NCBI RefSeq assembly: GCF_017874355.1
Contig: NZ_JAGGLI010000027.1
Location: 1-42,173 of the forward strand
Reading direction: 5' to 3'
From: Acetoanaerobium pronyense
Lineage (GTDB): Bacteria > Bacillota > Clostridia > Peptostreptococcales > Filifactoraceae
Length of the DNA stretch: 42,173 nt
Notes under the pieces: generated by a model
What the model saw: only the letters and a program-made list of their open reading frames with translations
Database searches by the model: none
Told to the model about the DNA's origin: nothing
Shown: positions 33,733 through 42,173 of the stretch, in pieces
Numbering within the stretch: position 1 is the first letter of the stretch
Layout of the letters: the number at the start of each line of letters is the position of its first letter
Program-made: the position numbers and the translations under genes

Positions 33733-35481
33733 ATGATACAAGTCTACGACCTATCCTATTCTACTCCAGAAAAGGATCTTTATAATAAAATTTCATTTAC
33801 ATTAAAAAAAGGGCAGCACTGCGCCTTAATAGGAGCCAGCGGTACTGGAAAGAGCACACTTATAGATATGATTATAGATTCAGAAAAATATCTGTTTGAT
33901 GGTAGCCTAATAGTAGAGCCTGACTGCAAGATTGGTTATGTTCGTCAGTTTTATGAATCAGATAAAAATAGCTCCCTTACAGTTTTTGAATATATAGCCA
34001 AGGATTTCATTAATCTTGAGAGTGAACTACTTAGGATTAGTGACGAGATGGTCACTTCTTCAGATTTGGAACCTTTACTGGAAAAATATCAGGAAATCTC
34101 TGATGCATTTGAGGCTATCGGAGGAGATAATTATGAAAATATCATAAATAAAAAACTCAATCTATCAAGTCTGATGAATTGTAAAGATTTAAATATTTCT
34201 CAGATAAGCGGTGGAGAATTCAAGCTTATACAGATTATTAAAACTATGCTCTCACTTCCAGACCTTATGATAATGGATGAGCCTGATGTTTTTCTTGATT
34301 TTGATAATCTTAATTCCCTTAAAAAACTTATAAATTCATACAAAGGTACTATGCTGATAGTTACACACAATAGATATCTGCTAAACCATTGTTTTGATAA
34401 GATTATCCATCTTGAAAACACAGAGATTCAGGAATTTGATGGAAGATATATAGATTATAAATTTTCTTTGCTTCAAAGCAAGATAGAAACTCTTGAACTA
34501 GCTAATGCCGATACTGAGGAAATTCAAAGAAACGAGCTACTAATCGATAAATTTAGAGCAGCTGCAGGGGAAAATGCCAATGCTTCCATCGGTCAGCATG
34601 TAAATTCCAGAGTAAAAATCCAAGAAAGATTACTTGCTAGAAGGATAAAAGCTCCGTTTGTAGATATCAATCAACCAAATATAGTATTCCCTTCAAATGA
34701 GATTAATATAGAAAATAAAGAAAAAATTGCCCTAGAGGTCAGTGATTTAAATATTAGCTTTGATGATGCTCTTTTGGAGAATATAAACTTTGAGATTAAA
34801 TCCAACGATAAGGCAGCCATAATAGGTCCAAACGGGACAGGAAAAACTACCTTATTACAATATATAGCTAAAAACGACCACCCTTCTATCAAGTTTGATG
34901 AAGGAATCAATGTCGCCTATCTTTCCCAGATTAAAGGAGAGACACTTGATGAATCAAGTACTGTAAATGAAGAATTCTTTAATGCTGGATTCAAGACTTA
35001 TGACGAGATAATATCTTGCATAAGAAAATATGGATTTGATGGAGAAATAGCCACTAAAAAAATCGGTTCTTTATCTGGAGGAGAAAAGAATATACTTCAG
35101 ATAGCCAAGTTTTCAAAAGAAAAAACAGATATGCTGATTCTTGATGAACCAACCAGCCATCTTGATACATACTCACAGATAGCTTTGGAAAAAGCGATAG
35201 AAGGCTATAAGGGAGCTATTTTAATGGTCTCTCATGATTTCTATACTATATCAAATTGTATGGATTATGTTCTTTTGATTGAAGATAAAAATATTAGAAA
35301 AGTTAATATGAAGAAATTCAGACAGATGATCTATAAAAATCATTTCGATAAGGATTATCTGGAAATAGAAAAAAAGAAGAAGGAAGCCGAAATCGAGATT
35401 GATATGGCATTAAATGATAATGATTTTGAGCTCGCTAAATCTCTTTCCATAAAATTGGAATCAATACTCAAATCCTTTTAA
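33733..35481 (+). CDS. ABC-F family ATPase (ribosome-associated)
   Basis: The protein has 582 residues from ATG 33733 (AAGGGTG upstream). An ATG 18 bases earlier lacks a ribosome site. There are two ATPase domains and no membrane segment. The first has Walker A GASGTGKST, signature ISGGEFKL and Walker B MIMDEPDVFLD. The second has GPNGTGKTT, LSGGEKN and LILDEPTSHLD. The interdomain linker (about 250-320) is rich in charged residues, as in ABC-F proteins that enter the ribosomal E site. Such proteins rescue ribosomes or protect them from antibiotics. The first-domain Asp-Val-Phe in place of Thr-Xaa-His is unusual. No leader peptide was seen upstream. Confidence 0.88.
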   Translation: MIQVYDLSYSTPEKDLYNKISFTLKKGQHCALIGASGTGKSTLIDMIIDSEKYLFDGSLIVEPDCKIGYVRQFYESDKNSSLTVFEYIAKDFINLESELLRISDEMVTSSDLEPLLEKYQEISDAFEAIGGDNYENIINKKLNLSSLMNCKDLNISQISGGEFKLIQIIKTMLSLPDLMIMDEPDVFLDFDNLNSLKKLINSYKGTMLIVTHNRYLLNHCFDKIIHLENTEIQEFDGRYIDYKFSLLQSKIETLELANADTEEIQRNELLIDKFRAAAGENANASIGQHVNSRVKIQERLLARRIKAPFVDINQPNIVFPSNEINIENKEKIALEVSDLNISFDDALLENINFEIKSNDKAAIIGPNGTGKTTLLQYIAKNDHPSIKFDEGINVAYLSQIKGETLDESSTVNEEFFNAGFKTYDEIISCIRKYGFDGEIATKKIGSLSGGEKNILQIAKFSKEKTDMLILDEPTSHLDTYSQIALEKAIEGYKGAILMVSHDFYTISNCMDYVLLIEDKNIRKVNMKKFRQMIYKNHFDKDYLEIEKKKKEAEIEIDMALNDNDFELAKSLSIKLESILKSF

Positions 35482-35546
35482 ATAAAATGAGTCTAAAAAT
35501 TAATTGTCATTAAAAACAACCCTAAATAATTTATCCTAAAAATAAC

Positions 35547-35572
35547 TAGAGCACCCTTTTAAGGGTGCTCTA
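35547..35572. terminator. bidirectional terminator
   Basis: TAGAGCACCCTT and AAGGGTGCTCTA form a perfect 12-base stem. It lies between the convergent ABC-F and DUF1002 genes, with a T-run on both sides. Confidence 0.85.
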
Positions 35573-35589
35573 TGATTTTTTGTAATTGA

Positions 35590-36465
35590 CTATTTAGCAA
35601 ACGAAGCAATCCAATCTATAAGGGCATTAAAAAATTGCTTCAATCTCTGCAAAAATCCTTGCCCCTGTTCCGATGATAAAAATTCTGCAGCTTTATTGCC
35701 GATGTTGCTTATCTGATTGGATACTTTGTTCCAGTCAATATCTAGATTTTTCAGCTTATCAAATAATGATACAAGCTGCTGTATCTGCTCCTCAGATAGA
35801 TTTATATTGTTATTATTTACAATATTATTAACTATTTCCTTAATTTCATCTGTTGACTGAGGGTTCTTTTTTGCAATCTCTTTCTTTATTTCATTTATTA
35901 CTTCAATAGCTCTTTCATTTCCTATCTGCTCACCTAGCTCAACAGTACGGATGATTTCTTCATTAGCAGCTTTCTTTAGCTCATCATCTATTATTTCTCC
36001 TGTAGATACTTCATAGGCTTTCATGATACCTGTAAGTGCTGCTGTTCCGCTTGCATTTCTAGGAGAAGTCACCTTGATATCAGCATCCTCAATCCCTACA
36101 GTAATTAAAGCGTTTATATAATTTTCATCTGTTATATAGGTTATCTTATCACTAGTCTCTACCCTAAGGCCGCTTCCCTTTTCGGTATATGTAATCATGA
36201 TTGATGATATAGCGTTGTTTCCTATTCTGCTTGCAGGAATTACATCACCTAGATATTTGTGCTCTTCGGCATTAGTAGTTACTATCATCTGAGCATTTTC
36301 AGGTGCCCTAAATTCTGCAAGTATAGCCTGCTTTTCATTTTCAGTAAGATTGTCCCCAAGTGAAATGATAGTATCCCCTACAGCCGCATCTGCATTTACA
36401 GGTACTGTAGCAAATGCTGTTAGCAATACCATTAATAAAAATATGTTTATAAACTTTTTATACAT
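35590..36465 (-). CDS. exported DUF1002 protein
   Basis: The 291-residue protein has a signal peptide (about 1-26, ending VNADA). A DUF1002 domain follows (about 30-200), with ISLGDNLTENEKQAILAEF, YITDENYINALITVGI and VTSPRNASGTAALTGIMKAYE. The last 90 residues are mostly helical and end in a hydrophobic stretch (FFNALIDWIASFAK). DUF1002 proteins are extracellular, common in Firmicutes and of unknown function. It stands alone between terminators. Confidence 0.88.
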   Translation of the reverse strand: MYKKFINIFLLMVLLTAFATVPVNADAAVGDTIISLGDNLTENEKQAILAEFRAPENAQMIVTTNAEEHKYLGDVIPASRIGNNAISSIMITYTEKGSGLRVETSDKITYITDENYINALITVGIEDADIKVTSPRNASGTAALTGIMKAYEVSTGEIIDDELKKAANEEIIRTVELGEQIGNERAIEVINEIKKEIAKKNPQSTDEIKEIVNNIVNNNNINLSEEQIQQLVSLFDKLKNLDIDWNKVSNQISNIGNKAAEFLSSEQGQGFLQRLKQFFNALIDWIASFAK

Positions 36466-36617
36466 TTATTTCCTCCTATAACCTACACATTTACAATATT
36501 TTTTATCATGATAATAAAAGTATTTTCTTTACCTTTGTTATTATAACATAATTTATAGAAGTCTATATTTTTTTGAAATTTTCAAGCAATTTTTTAGGCT
36601 ATTTGCCTGCAAAAAAA

Positions 36618-36641
36618 ATCCCCAAACTTATGTCTGAGGAT
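36618..36641 (-). terminator. terminator after the DUF2892-like gene
   Basis: On the minus strand ATCCTCA pairs with TTGGGGAT (one G-T pair), followed by a run of eight T. Confidence 0.7.
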
Positions 36642-36686
36642 AAATTAAAAACCTATATTAAAATCTAATTTCTATTATAAATTTAA

Positions 36687-37145
36687 TCAGTCTTTTCTTA
36701 TCATCTCTAATATCTCCACAGGGTCATTACTTTTAAACGAAAAATCACCACGTAAATATTTTACTGCAGTCTTCTCGTTGGATATTTCTTCTGGTGTTCT
36801 TATTCCTAGGCGTCTTATTACAGGCAGAGGTGGACACCATCCCTGCACTGCATGCTGCAATAAGAAGAAACTTACTAGTTTTGTTAAAATAAACCAATTA
36901 CGATTTTTACGTAAACCTAAAATTGTACTAATTAGGATTAATGTCGATGCGTTAGCTTCCAGAACTCTTTCTGTATTCCATTCCTTGTTTAACACTCTTA
37001 AACGATTAGTAAGAGCCTCCTCATCAACATTCTTATATTTTTCTATATTGTCGATAGTTCTGTCTTTAATTTTCTTATTTAAATTGTCACTCGTATTTAG
37101 CCTGACTCGTTTAGTTGTTGGTGGAATCTTTTCTTTTTTGAACAT
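36687..37145 (-). CDS. DUF2892/YgaP-like membrane protein
   Basis: The protein has 152 residues from ATG 37145, chosen because AAGGAG lies six bases upstream. An ATG 45 bases earlier has none. The N-terminal half is basic and helical (RLNTSDNLNKKIKDRTIDNI...). A short hydrophobic helical pair (about 78-105, STLILISTILGL and ILTKLVSFFLLQHAVQ) follows. The conserved GWCPPLPVIRRLGIRTPEEI motif is typical of the YgaP-type membrane domain. In other bacteria this domain is fused to rhodanese; here it stands alone. The function is unknown. Confidence 0.75.
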   Translation of the reverse strand: MFKKEKIPPTTKRVRLNTSDNLNKKIKDRTIDNIEKYKNVDEEALTNRLRVLNKEWNTERVLEANASTLILISTILGLRKNRNWFILTKLVSFFLLQHAVQGWCPPLPVIRRLGIRTPEEISNEKTAVKYLRGDFSFKSNDPVEILEMIRKD

Positions 37146-37697
37146 AGCAATCTCCTTTTTATCAAATAACCTGCTTCCAAGAATTCTCATTCCATTTCTG
37201 CTTTATCTGATCTGCTACTTAGTTTTCTACCCTATAAGTCAATTTTGTAACACTTATATAACAAACTAATTATAACTATGTCTTTACCTAGCCTTCGCTG
37301 GGAAATTGTCTCAAAAGTATAGCCTTCATCCTTTATCCTGATTCATTTGTAGATTTTTCCTGAGTAAATACCTAATATTACGAGTTCCCCAGTAATTATC
37401 TTTAGGAAATATTGATTTACACTTAATATTGGCCCCAATTACCAATAAATTTGATCCCCTCTGTAAAACTAGTATAAACTAGTCAATGACTTTAAAAAAG
37501 TATATTACTAATTTCAAAAAATGCTGTAAAAAAATTATTGAAATTACAATAACCACTTGAATATAAAAGAGAGGATTATCCGACAAAATAAATTCATTAA
37601 AGAACTAGATAAGAGTATGATATTTAAATCCTAAAAAGGTATAATGAGGTTATTAAAGAATATATTATTACTAAATCTATGATAAAGGAGAAAATGT
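37146..37697. other. gene-poor region between a DUF2892 gene and an HNH gene
   Basis: It holds a short open stretch without a start (37326-37478, minus), a direct repeat of ACTAGT near 37469-37483, and the AT-rich upstream region of the HNH gene. I see no intact gene. Confidence 0.5.
37326..37478 (-). pseudogene. possible unidentified gene remnant
   Basis: A 50-codon stop-free stretch without an ATG or ribosome site reads ...LLVIGANIKCKSIFPKDNYW and then GTRNIRYLLRKN. Its residue make-up (Trp, Cys, Tyr, Pro in a plausible order) looks more like real protein than chance AT-rich reading. I do not recognise the family, so this may still be noise. Confidence 0.25.
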
Positions 37698-38213
37698 ATG
37701 AAGAGAAGTATTAAAACTAAGCATCAAGAAATCGTTGATTATTGGTTTTCTAGAGTTGATGAATGTGGATTAAGTGTAGATGCAGCAGAAGCTCATGAAA
37801 GATGTTGGAGATGTGGATATGAATCTCGGCTTGAAAGATGTCATATTATACCATACTCTTTAGGTGGAACAGATTTGCCTTCAAATCTAGTGTTACTCTG
37901 TCCTAGATGTCATATAGAAAATCCTAATGTTACTGATCCAGAAATAATGTGGGACTGGATTCGTTCATATGGAACACCTTTCTATGATACATTTTGGATG
38001 TTACAGGCTTTTAAAGAATATGAGTTTATATATGGTAGGTCTTTTGAAGAAGAATTAAAAATTTATAAAATAGAAGATATCTATAAATTTGAAAAATTGT
38101 TTCGTGAAGAGATAAAGAAAACGGCATATCATTACGGCCATCCTTACCTAAATTCAGCAACAATGGCAGGAGTTATTAGGATAGTACTAAAAAAGATTCA
38201 AGCAAGTTCTTAA
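37698..38213 (+). CDS. HNH endonuclease-like protein
   Basis: This 171-residue protein has a compact HNH/zinc-finger core at about residues 36-76: CWRCGYES, LERCHIIPYSLGGTDLPSNLV, then CPRCHIENPN. The four CxxC cysteines bind the structural zinc and the RCHIIP His is the likely catalytic residue. The C-terminal part (about 80-171) is of unknown type. No phage, intein, restriction or toxin gene is adjacent, so the target is unknown. AAAGGAG precedes the ATG, and a terminator hairpin follows. Confidence 0.85.
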   Translation: MKRSIKTKHQEIVDYWFSRVDECGLSVDAAEAHERCWRCGYESRLERCHIIPYSLGGTDLPSNLVLLCPRCHIENPNVTDPEIMWDWIRSYGTPFYDTFWMLQAFKEYEFIYGRSFEEELKIYKIEDIYKFEKLFREEIKKTAYHYGHPYLNSATMAGVIRIVLKKIQASS

Positions 38214-38233
38214 TCGCTTGGCAAATAGAGAAT

Positions 38234-38270
38234 CCCTATTTTATGGAAAGTTATATTCCAAAAAATAGGG
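38234..38270 (+). terminator. terminator after the HNH gene
   Basis: CCCTATTTT and AAAATAGGG arms with an inner TGGAA/TTCCA pair form the stem. The sequence nearly repeats the hairpin at 254-292. Confidence 0.65.
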
Positions 38271-38332
38271 AAAATTATTTGCCAAAATTTATACAAAATG
38301 CTTGTGGTAACACTTTTTCACCTTGTATTAGC

Positions 38333-39502
38333 TTATATCCTTGCAACGCCTGAATCTATTGCGGCTTTTTTCACAGCCTCAGCCACTTTTTCCATATAAC
38401 CTTCATCAAAGGCTTTTGGAAGTATGAAATCCACATCAAGATTTTCTCCCACAGAATCTGCCAAGGCCAGTGCTGCTGCAAGCTTCATTGGCTCATTAAT
38501 TTCTGATGACCTTACATCCAAAGCTCCTCTAAATACTCCAGGGAATGCAAGCACATTGTTTACCTGATTAGGGAAGTCTGATCTTCCTGTTCCTATTATA
38601 AAGGCTCCCCCTTCCTTTGCCAAATCCGGCATAATTTCTGGCGTTGGGTTTGCCATTGGCAGAACTATTGCTTTTTCTGCCATAGACTCTATCATTTTCT
38701 TTGATACTGCTCCAGGAGCTGATACCCCTATGAATATGTCCGCCCCATTCATGGCATCGACAAGACTTCCGTCTATTCCAGCTTTATTTGTTATTTCTGA
38801 AAGCTCCTTCTTGTATTTGTCAAGGTTTGTTCTGTTTTTGCTTATTATTCCTGTCCTGTCGCACATAAATATGTCTTTTATTCCAAGGCTTAAAAGAAGC
38901 TTTGCTATTGAGTTACCGGCAGCTCCTGAACCGCTGATTACAGCTGTAACATCCTCAATTTTTTTCTCCGCCAGCTTTAGGGCATTAATAATTGCTGCTG
39001 TTGTTACTATTGCTGTACCATGCTGATCATCATGAAATACAGGTATGTCCATTATTTCTTTGAGCTTTGCTTCTATTTCGAAGCATCTTGGTGCCGCTAT
39101 ATCTTCAAGATTGATTCCTCCAAATACTGGCTCCATCATCTTTACTATTCTTACTATTTCATCTGTATCTGTTGTGTCAAGACATATAGGGAAGGCATCT
39201 ACATTTCCGAATTCTTTGAACAGCACGCATTTTCCTTCCATTACTGGGATTGATGCTGCCGCTCCAATGTCTCCAAGACCAAGTACTGCTGTACCATCTG
39301 ACACTACTGCTATAAGGTTTGATTTTGATGTATAGTCATATACCTTCAAAGGGTCTTTGTGTATCTCTCTGCAAGGCTCTGCTACTCCTGGTGTATAAGC
39401 CATTGATAAATCATCCTTTGTTTTTACCGGAACCTTGCTGGTTACTGAAATTTTTCCAACCAATTTTTTGTGTAACTCCAATGCCATTTTATTGTAATCC
39501 AT
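38333..39502 (-). CDS. NAD(P)-dependent malic enzyme
   Basis: The 389-residue protein is a short bacterial malic enzyme that converts malate to pyruvate and carbon dioxide with reduction of NAD(P). It shows MAYTPGVAEPC (catalytic Tyr region, about 36), the metal-binding stretch FEDIAAPR-like (GINLEDIAAPRCFEIE), FHDDQHGTA (about 157), a nucleotide-binding GSGAAGNSIAKLLL and IGTGRSDFPNQVNNVLAFPG. NAD versus NADP preference is not clear. It is monocistronic with AGGAGG upstream. It could drain malate or work with the aspartate-fumarate branch of the 9.8-20 kb operon, but no direct link is visible. Confidence 0.93.
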   Translation of the reverse strand: MDYNKMALELHKKLVGKISVTSKVPVKTKDDLSMAYTPGVAEPCREIHKDPLKVYDYTSKSNLIAVVSDGTAVLGLGDIGAAASIPVMEGKCVLFKEFGNVDAFPICLDTTDTDEIVRIVKMMEPVFGGINLEDIAAPRCFEIEAKLKEIMDIPVFHDDQHGTAIVTTAAIINALKLAEKKIEDVTAVISGSGAAGNSIAKLLLSLGIKDIFMCDRTGIISKNRTNLDKYKKELSEITNKAGIDGSLVDAMNGADIFIGVSAPGAVSKKMIESMAEKAIVLPMANPTPEIMPDLAKEGGAFIIGTGRSDFPNQVNNVLAFPGVFRGALDVRSSEINEPMKLAAALALADSVGENLDVDFILPKAFDEGYMEKVAEAVKKAAIDSGVARI

Positions 39503-39628
39503 TTTTAAATCCTCCTATTAATTTTCAAACCTTTTTCCACGCATAAAAGGCTCAAGATTTTTTGCATCTAGCAACATATATGACTTCATTGATATATTAG
39601 ATAGTTTTTCTTGACATCAATGCTACCG

Positions 39629-39646
39629 TCTCAACATGTTTTGAGA
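39629..39646. repeat. inverted repeat upstream of the malic enzyme gene
   Basis: TCTCAA-CATGTT-TTGAGA is a perfect six-base repeat about a central six bases. It could be an operator. No promoter was assigned. Confidence 0.35.
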
Positions 39647-39770
39647 TGAGTTTATTGTATTATTAACAACTTTGCTTTCAACCCAAATATCCTCTAGATG
39701 AATATTAATATACTCCTTTATCTATACAACTATCAACGTTTGAATCATATTACTTGTCTCTCATTCTTTA

Positions 39771-40565
39771 TCAATTGATTTTTTCACTCCAATTATGCTT
39801 TGGATAAATGTATTCTAATGCAATGGCTCCAAAGATGTATGGCAAGAGATTAAAAGCAAAAAAACGGACTGCAAAAATACCACTGACATTAAAGTTGCCA
39901 TGAATTGGACTTAATATTTGCGATGCTGTCATAATTGCTGCATGAAATCCCATTGATGTCCAAACATTTCCTGATTTAGCTCTAAAATAACCCAACATAA
40001 ATCCAAAGCCTGGAATAAACATAATCTGTTCAAAAGAGTACATGGCTCCAATAAAATAAGCAAATAATGAAAAAATAAATGTCTGCATAATGATTACTAG
40101 CCAGTGGGGGAATAACGTATCTAAATGACTATAGATATATCCCCTAAAAATAAGTTCTTCAGGAAATGCTTCAACCAAAAATATAATTATATACAGTATG
40201 ACTACACTTAAAAAAAGTTGACTTAAATCTGCTGTTATTGTAATTTCAGCCCAACCTGCCAATAGAGAGATCACCAGACCTATAGATGCAGGAATAATCC
40301 AAATCGCTGTGCCTACTAAAAACGAAATTGTATTCGTACGTAACCTACTCATTCCAATCTGCTTCCAAGAAATCTTATCTTTTATACGGGCAGTGTTAAT
40401 AAGAATAAAGCTTAGTATTGTAATTGCCAGTGCTATTATGAAATGAGTTGTACGATTATACTCAACTCCAGCAAATAAAAAATTTAAATATAGGACAAAT
40501 CTCCATATTAAAATTGAAAGTATTGATACTACACCTATTTTCATAATTACTTTATTTACTCTCAA
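39771..40565 (-). CDS. CPBP-family intramembrane metalloprotease
   Basis: This 264-residue membrane protein has about seven predicted segments. It has the Abi/CPBP motifs: FPEELIFRGYIYSHLD (EExxxR, about 130-145), IPGFGFMLGYFRAKSGNVW and MGFHAAIM (His, about 205). The family includes CAAX-type prenyl proteases and bacteriocin self-immunity proteins. No bacteriocin gene is next to it. The ATG has a weak GGTGG upstream. Confidence 0.88.
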   Translation of the reverse strand: MRVNKVIMKIGVVSILSILIWRFVLYLNFLFAGVEYNRTTHFIIALAITILSFILINTARIKDKISWKQIGMSRLRTNTISFLVGTAIWIIPASIGLVISLLAGWAEITITADLSQLFLSVVILYIIIFLVEAFPEELIFRGYIYSHLDTLFPHWLVIIMQTFIFSLFAYFIGAMYSFEQIMFIPGFGFMLGYFRAKSGNVWTSMGFHAAIMTASQILSPIHGNFNVSGIFAVRFFAFNLLPYIFGAIALEYIYPKHNWSEKIN

Positions 40566-40776
40566 TAATCCGTACCACCTTTCTCATAATCCTTACTGCA
40601 TACTTCTTTATGTTCCGTCTATTTCTAATTCTTCTTTCCTGAATTCCATTATGATTCCTCCTGTTAAAATTTCGATTATTTGATTCTAATAAAACTTTTT
40701 TCCATTATCTGCTATGACTTTCAGTTATTGTAAAATTAATCCATGCTCATTTATAATTCTTAAATGAATTCAACTA

Positions 40777-41232
40777 TTAAATGCTTTTTATAAAATCAAT
40801 AAGAACAAAAACCATTTCAATCATCTCATCTGAATTTAAGTCAAAAATAAGAGGGAAAAATTTCAGTTTCCCCATTTGCTTGGAATCAGTTATCATTTGC
40901 TTAACATAATCATCAAGTGGAAGATTAAAGACATCTAAACGGAATTTTTCAGGAATATAGATAGTCACTCTAAAAAAACGATTCCAAATTGATAACCAAA
41001 AAACAGTTTTTTCACTTTGTCCACCTCGAACACCTATCCGCTTATGTAGTCCTTTTCCCAACCATGATTTACCATCAGTGTAGTATCGCCATACTAATTG
41101 AATATCATGATTTTCCAGTTCGTCTAGGAACTTTATATATGGCGCGTTCGCTTCGCCAAGCGCCTTTGCAACAACATCACTTGTCGGTTGGATATCGGGG
41201 TTTCTTAGTAATTGAACCTTGGACGTTTTCAT
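40777..41232 (-). CDS. DUF3788 protein
   Basis: The 151-residue cytoplasmic protein matches the DUF3788 pattern: VVAKALGEANAPYIKFLDEL near 23, WRYYTDGKSWLGKGL near 48-62, and ETKVFW-like EKTVFWLSIWN. Members are small, usually single genes of unknown function. The ATG has AGGAGG nearby. It stands alone. Confidence 0.75.
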   Translation of the reverse strand: MKTSKVQLLRNPDIQPTSDVVAKALGEANAPYIKFLDELENHDIQLVWRYYTDGKSWLGKGLHKRIGVRGGQSEKTVFWLSIWNRFFRVTIYIPEKFRLDVFNLPLDDYVKQMITDSKQMGKLKFFPLIFDLNSDEMIEMVFVLIDFIKSI

Positions 41233-41572
41233 ACATAAATACCTCCTTTAGTAATTCCCTGTATTTATATCATCCCCACCGTACAATATAAGTTACTACT
41301 CAAACTTAATATTCTTCTAAATTATATTCTAAAACATTTGGTTGATACCCACAATAAATTCATGAATATTCTCACAATTATACATCCATGATAAAACCCA
41401 CAAATCTATCCTAGAGTCATGGGCTAATTAATATCTTCGGAATAACTGTGTGTTTTTATATGACTTGCGTAGATTTTCTTGAAGAGTATTTTTCCTCTAT
41501 GACTTTGGTCAAAAATGTAGCCTCTAACATCAAAACTAATTTGTGCAGAATCTTAAACTCGTGTTATCAATA
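41233..41572. other. gene-free region before a GNAT gene
   Basis: About 340 bases hold short stop-free stretches on both strands but no start with a ribosome site. A weak hairpin (AGCCCA/TGGGTT, about 41397-41427) might end transcription from the right. I see nothing else. Confidence 0.4.
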
Positions 41573-42013
41573 CTACCAAATCTTTTTATACATAGGAATA
41601 AGAAAATCAGACTTTTTAAAACCAAGTCTTGAATAAAATCTTTGGTGCTCATCTTCGTATGTTGTAGATAAATCTATTTTTTGTGCACCCTTTTCCTTTA
41701 CTATAGATTCTAGTTCTTGTACTATTTTAGTCCCCAATCCTTTATTTTGAAATTCCTTAAATACAAGTATTTCTTCCATATAAAAAAGCTGTATGTCATC
41801 AAATTGCTTAAACCAACCCACTGCAAAACCAGCCAATTCAGATTCATTATATAATCCAATACCATAAAAATATGGAGTCAGAAAAATTTGTTCAAGTCTT
41901 TTCTTCGCTAAATCATATGTCCATTTTCCACCTTCATCATTATAGTAAATTATATAATTATTTATCAATACATCTAAATCTCCTAATGCTAAATCTTTAA
42001 ATTTATATTTCAT
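41573..42013 (-). CDS. GNAT-family N-acetyltransferase
   Basis: The 146-residue protein has the GNAT fold: YNESELAGFAVGWFKQF, then FYMEEILVFKEFQNKGLGTK (acetyl-CoA loop QNKGLGT, about 86-92) and YEDEHQRFYSRLGFKKSDFL. It transfers an acetyl group from acetyl-CoA to an unknown amine. It is monocistronic, with AAGGAGA upstream of the ATG. Confidence 0.88.
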   Translation of the reverse strand: MKYKFKDLALGDLDVLINNYIIYYNDEGGKWTYDLAKKRLEQIFLTPYFYGIGLYNESELAGFAVGWFKQFDDIQLFYMEEILVFKEFQNKGLGTKIVQELESIVKEKGAQKIDLSTTYEDEHQRFYSRLGFKKSDFLIPMYKKIW

Positions 42014-42173
42014 AACAAAGGTCTCCTTATTGAGATAATTTTACTTCATCATATTATTCTTTGCTGAAAGAATTGTTTTACCCGAATTATTCATAAAAAA
42101 ATAATTTAGGCTCTTAATTCAGAAATTAGAAAATTCCACAATAAAAGTTCTTAATTTTAGTTTTCTACTCAAA

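Noticed and set aside
39659..39674. Rex site upstream of the malic enzyme gene
   Set aside because: TTGTTAATAATACAAT matches only one half of the pattern and the spacing is wrong.

Overview
The window is AT-rich DNA with strong purine-rich ribosome binding sites and tightly packed operons. It looks like a chromosome segment of a strictly anaerobic, amino-acid-fermenting member of the Clostridia, perhaps Peptostreptococcales or Tissierellales. This rests on gene content: aspartate ammonia-lyase, fumarate reductase, Hdr/Flx electron carriers, a Sec-type rhodanese, ABC-F and pseudouridine catabolism. I cannot name a species. I saw no tRNA, rRNA, CRISPR array or intact mobile element.

Layout. 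1-65 is the 5' end of a gene, probably a transposase, running off the left edge. 0.4-2.4 kb is a pseudouridine degradation pair (PsuG and an HTH-PfkB kinase). 2.5-3.9 kb has a flavin reductase and a NUDIX hydrolase. 4.0-5.7 kb is hisS behind a histidine-rich leader peptide and terminator, which looks like classical attenuation. 5.7-7.8 kb is a serine hydrolase / LytTR regulator / DUF3021 membrane protein operon. 8.1-9.6 kb is an SLH-domain M23 peptidase. 9.8-20.2 kb is the centrepiece, one long minus-strand operon in the order hdrB-hdrC-hdrA-flxD-flxC-flxB-flxA-(2Fe-2S/4Fe-4S protein)-(fumarate reductase flavoprotein)-aspA, with a LysR regulator just upstream. 21.5-22.0 kb is a scrapyard of decayed sequence, including shuffled copies of the 7.3-8.5 kb region. 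22.0-28.4 kb holds an FtsX-type ABC exporter with an alpha/beta hydrolase, a small zinc-ribbon protein and a DrrAB-type ABC-2 exporter. 28.6-28.9 kb is a rhodanese whose catalytic codon is an in-frame TGA followed by a SECIS-like hairpin. 29.2-30.6 kb is an XRE regulator with two membrane proteins. 30.7-42.0 kb is a set of mostly single genes: methyltransferase, ThDP 2-keto-acid decarboxylase, ABC-F protein, DUF1002 protein, DUF2892-like protein, HNH endonuclease, malic enzyme, CPBP protease, DUF3788 protein and a GNAT acetyltransferase.

How the main operon may work (inference). AspA makes fumarate from aspartate. A soluble fumarate reductase of the short, methanogen TfrA type reduces it to succinate. 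FlxABCD-HdrABC is a known family of NADH dehydrogenase/heterodisulfide-reductase-like complexes built for flavin-based electron bifurcation. Their co-transcription suggests that NADH oxidation, fumarate reduction and possibly ferredoxin reduction are coupled in one cytoplasmic system. I know of no characterised example of this full combination.

The most notable items are this operon, the probable selenocysteine rhodanese, the histidine leader-peptide attenuator in a Firmicute, and two sets of decayed gene copies (serine hydrolase/SLH fragments at 21.76-21.98 kb and a hisS fragment at 8.01-8.09 kb).
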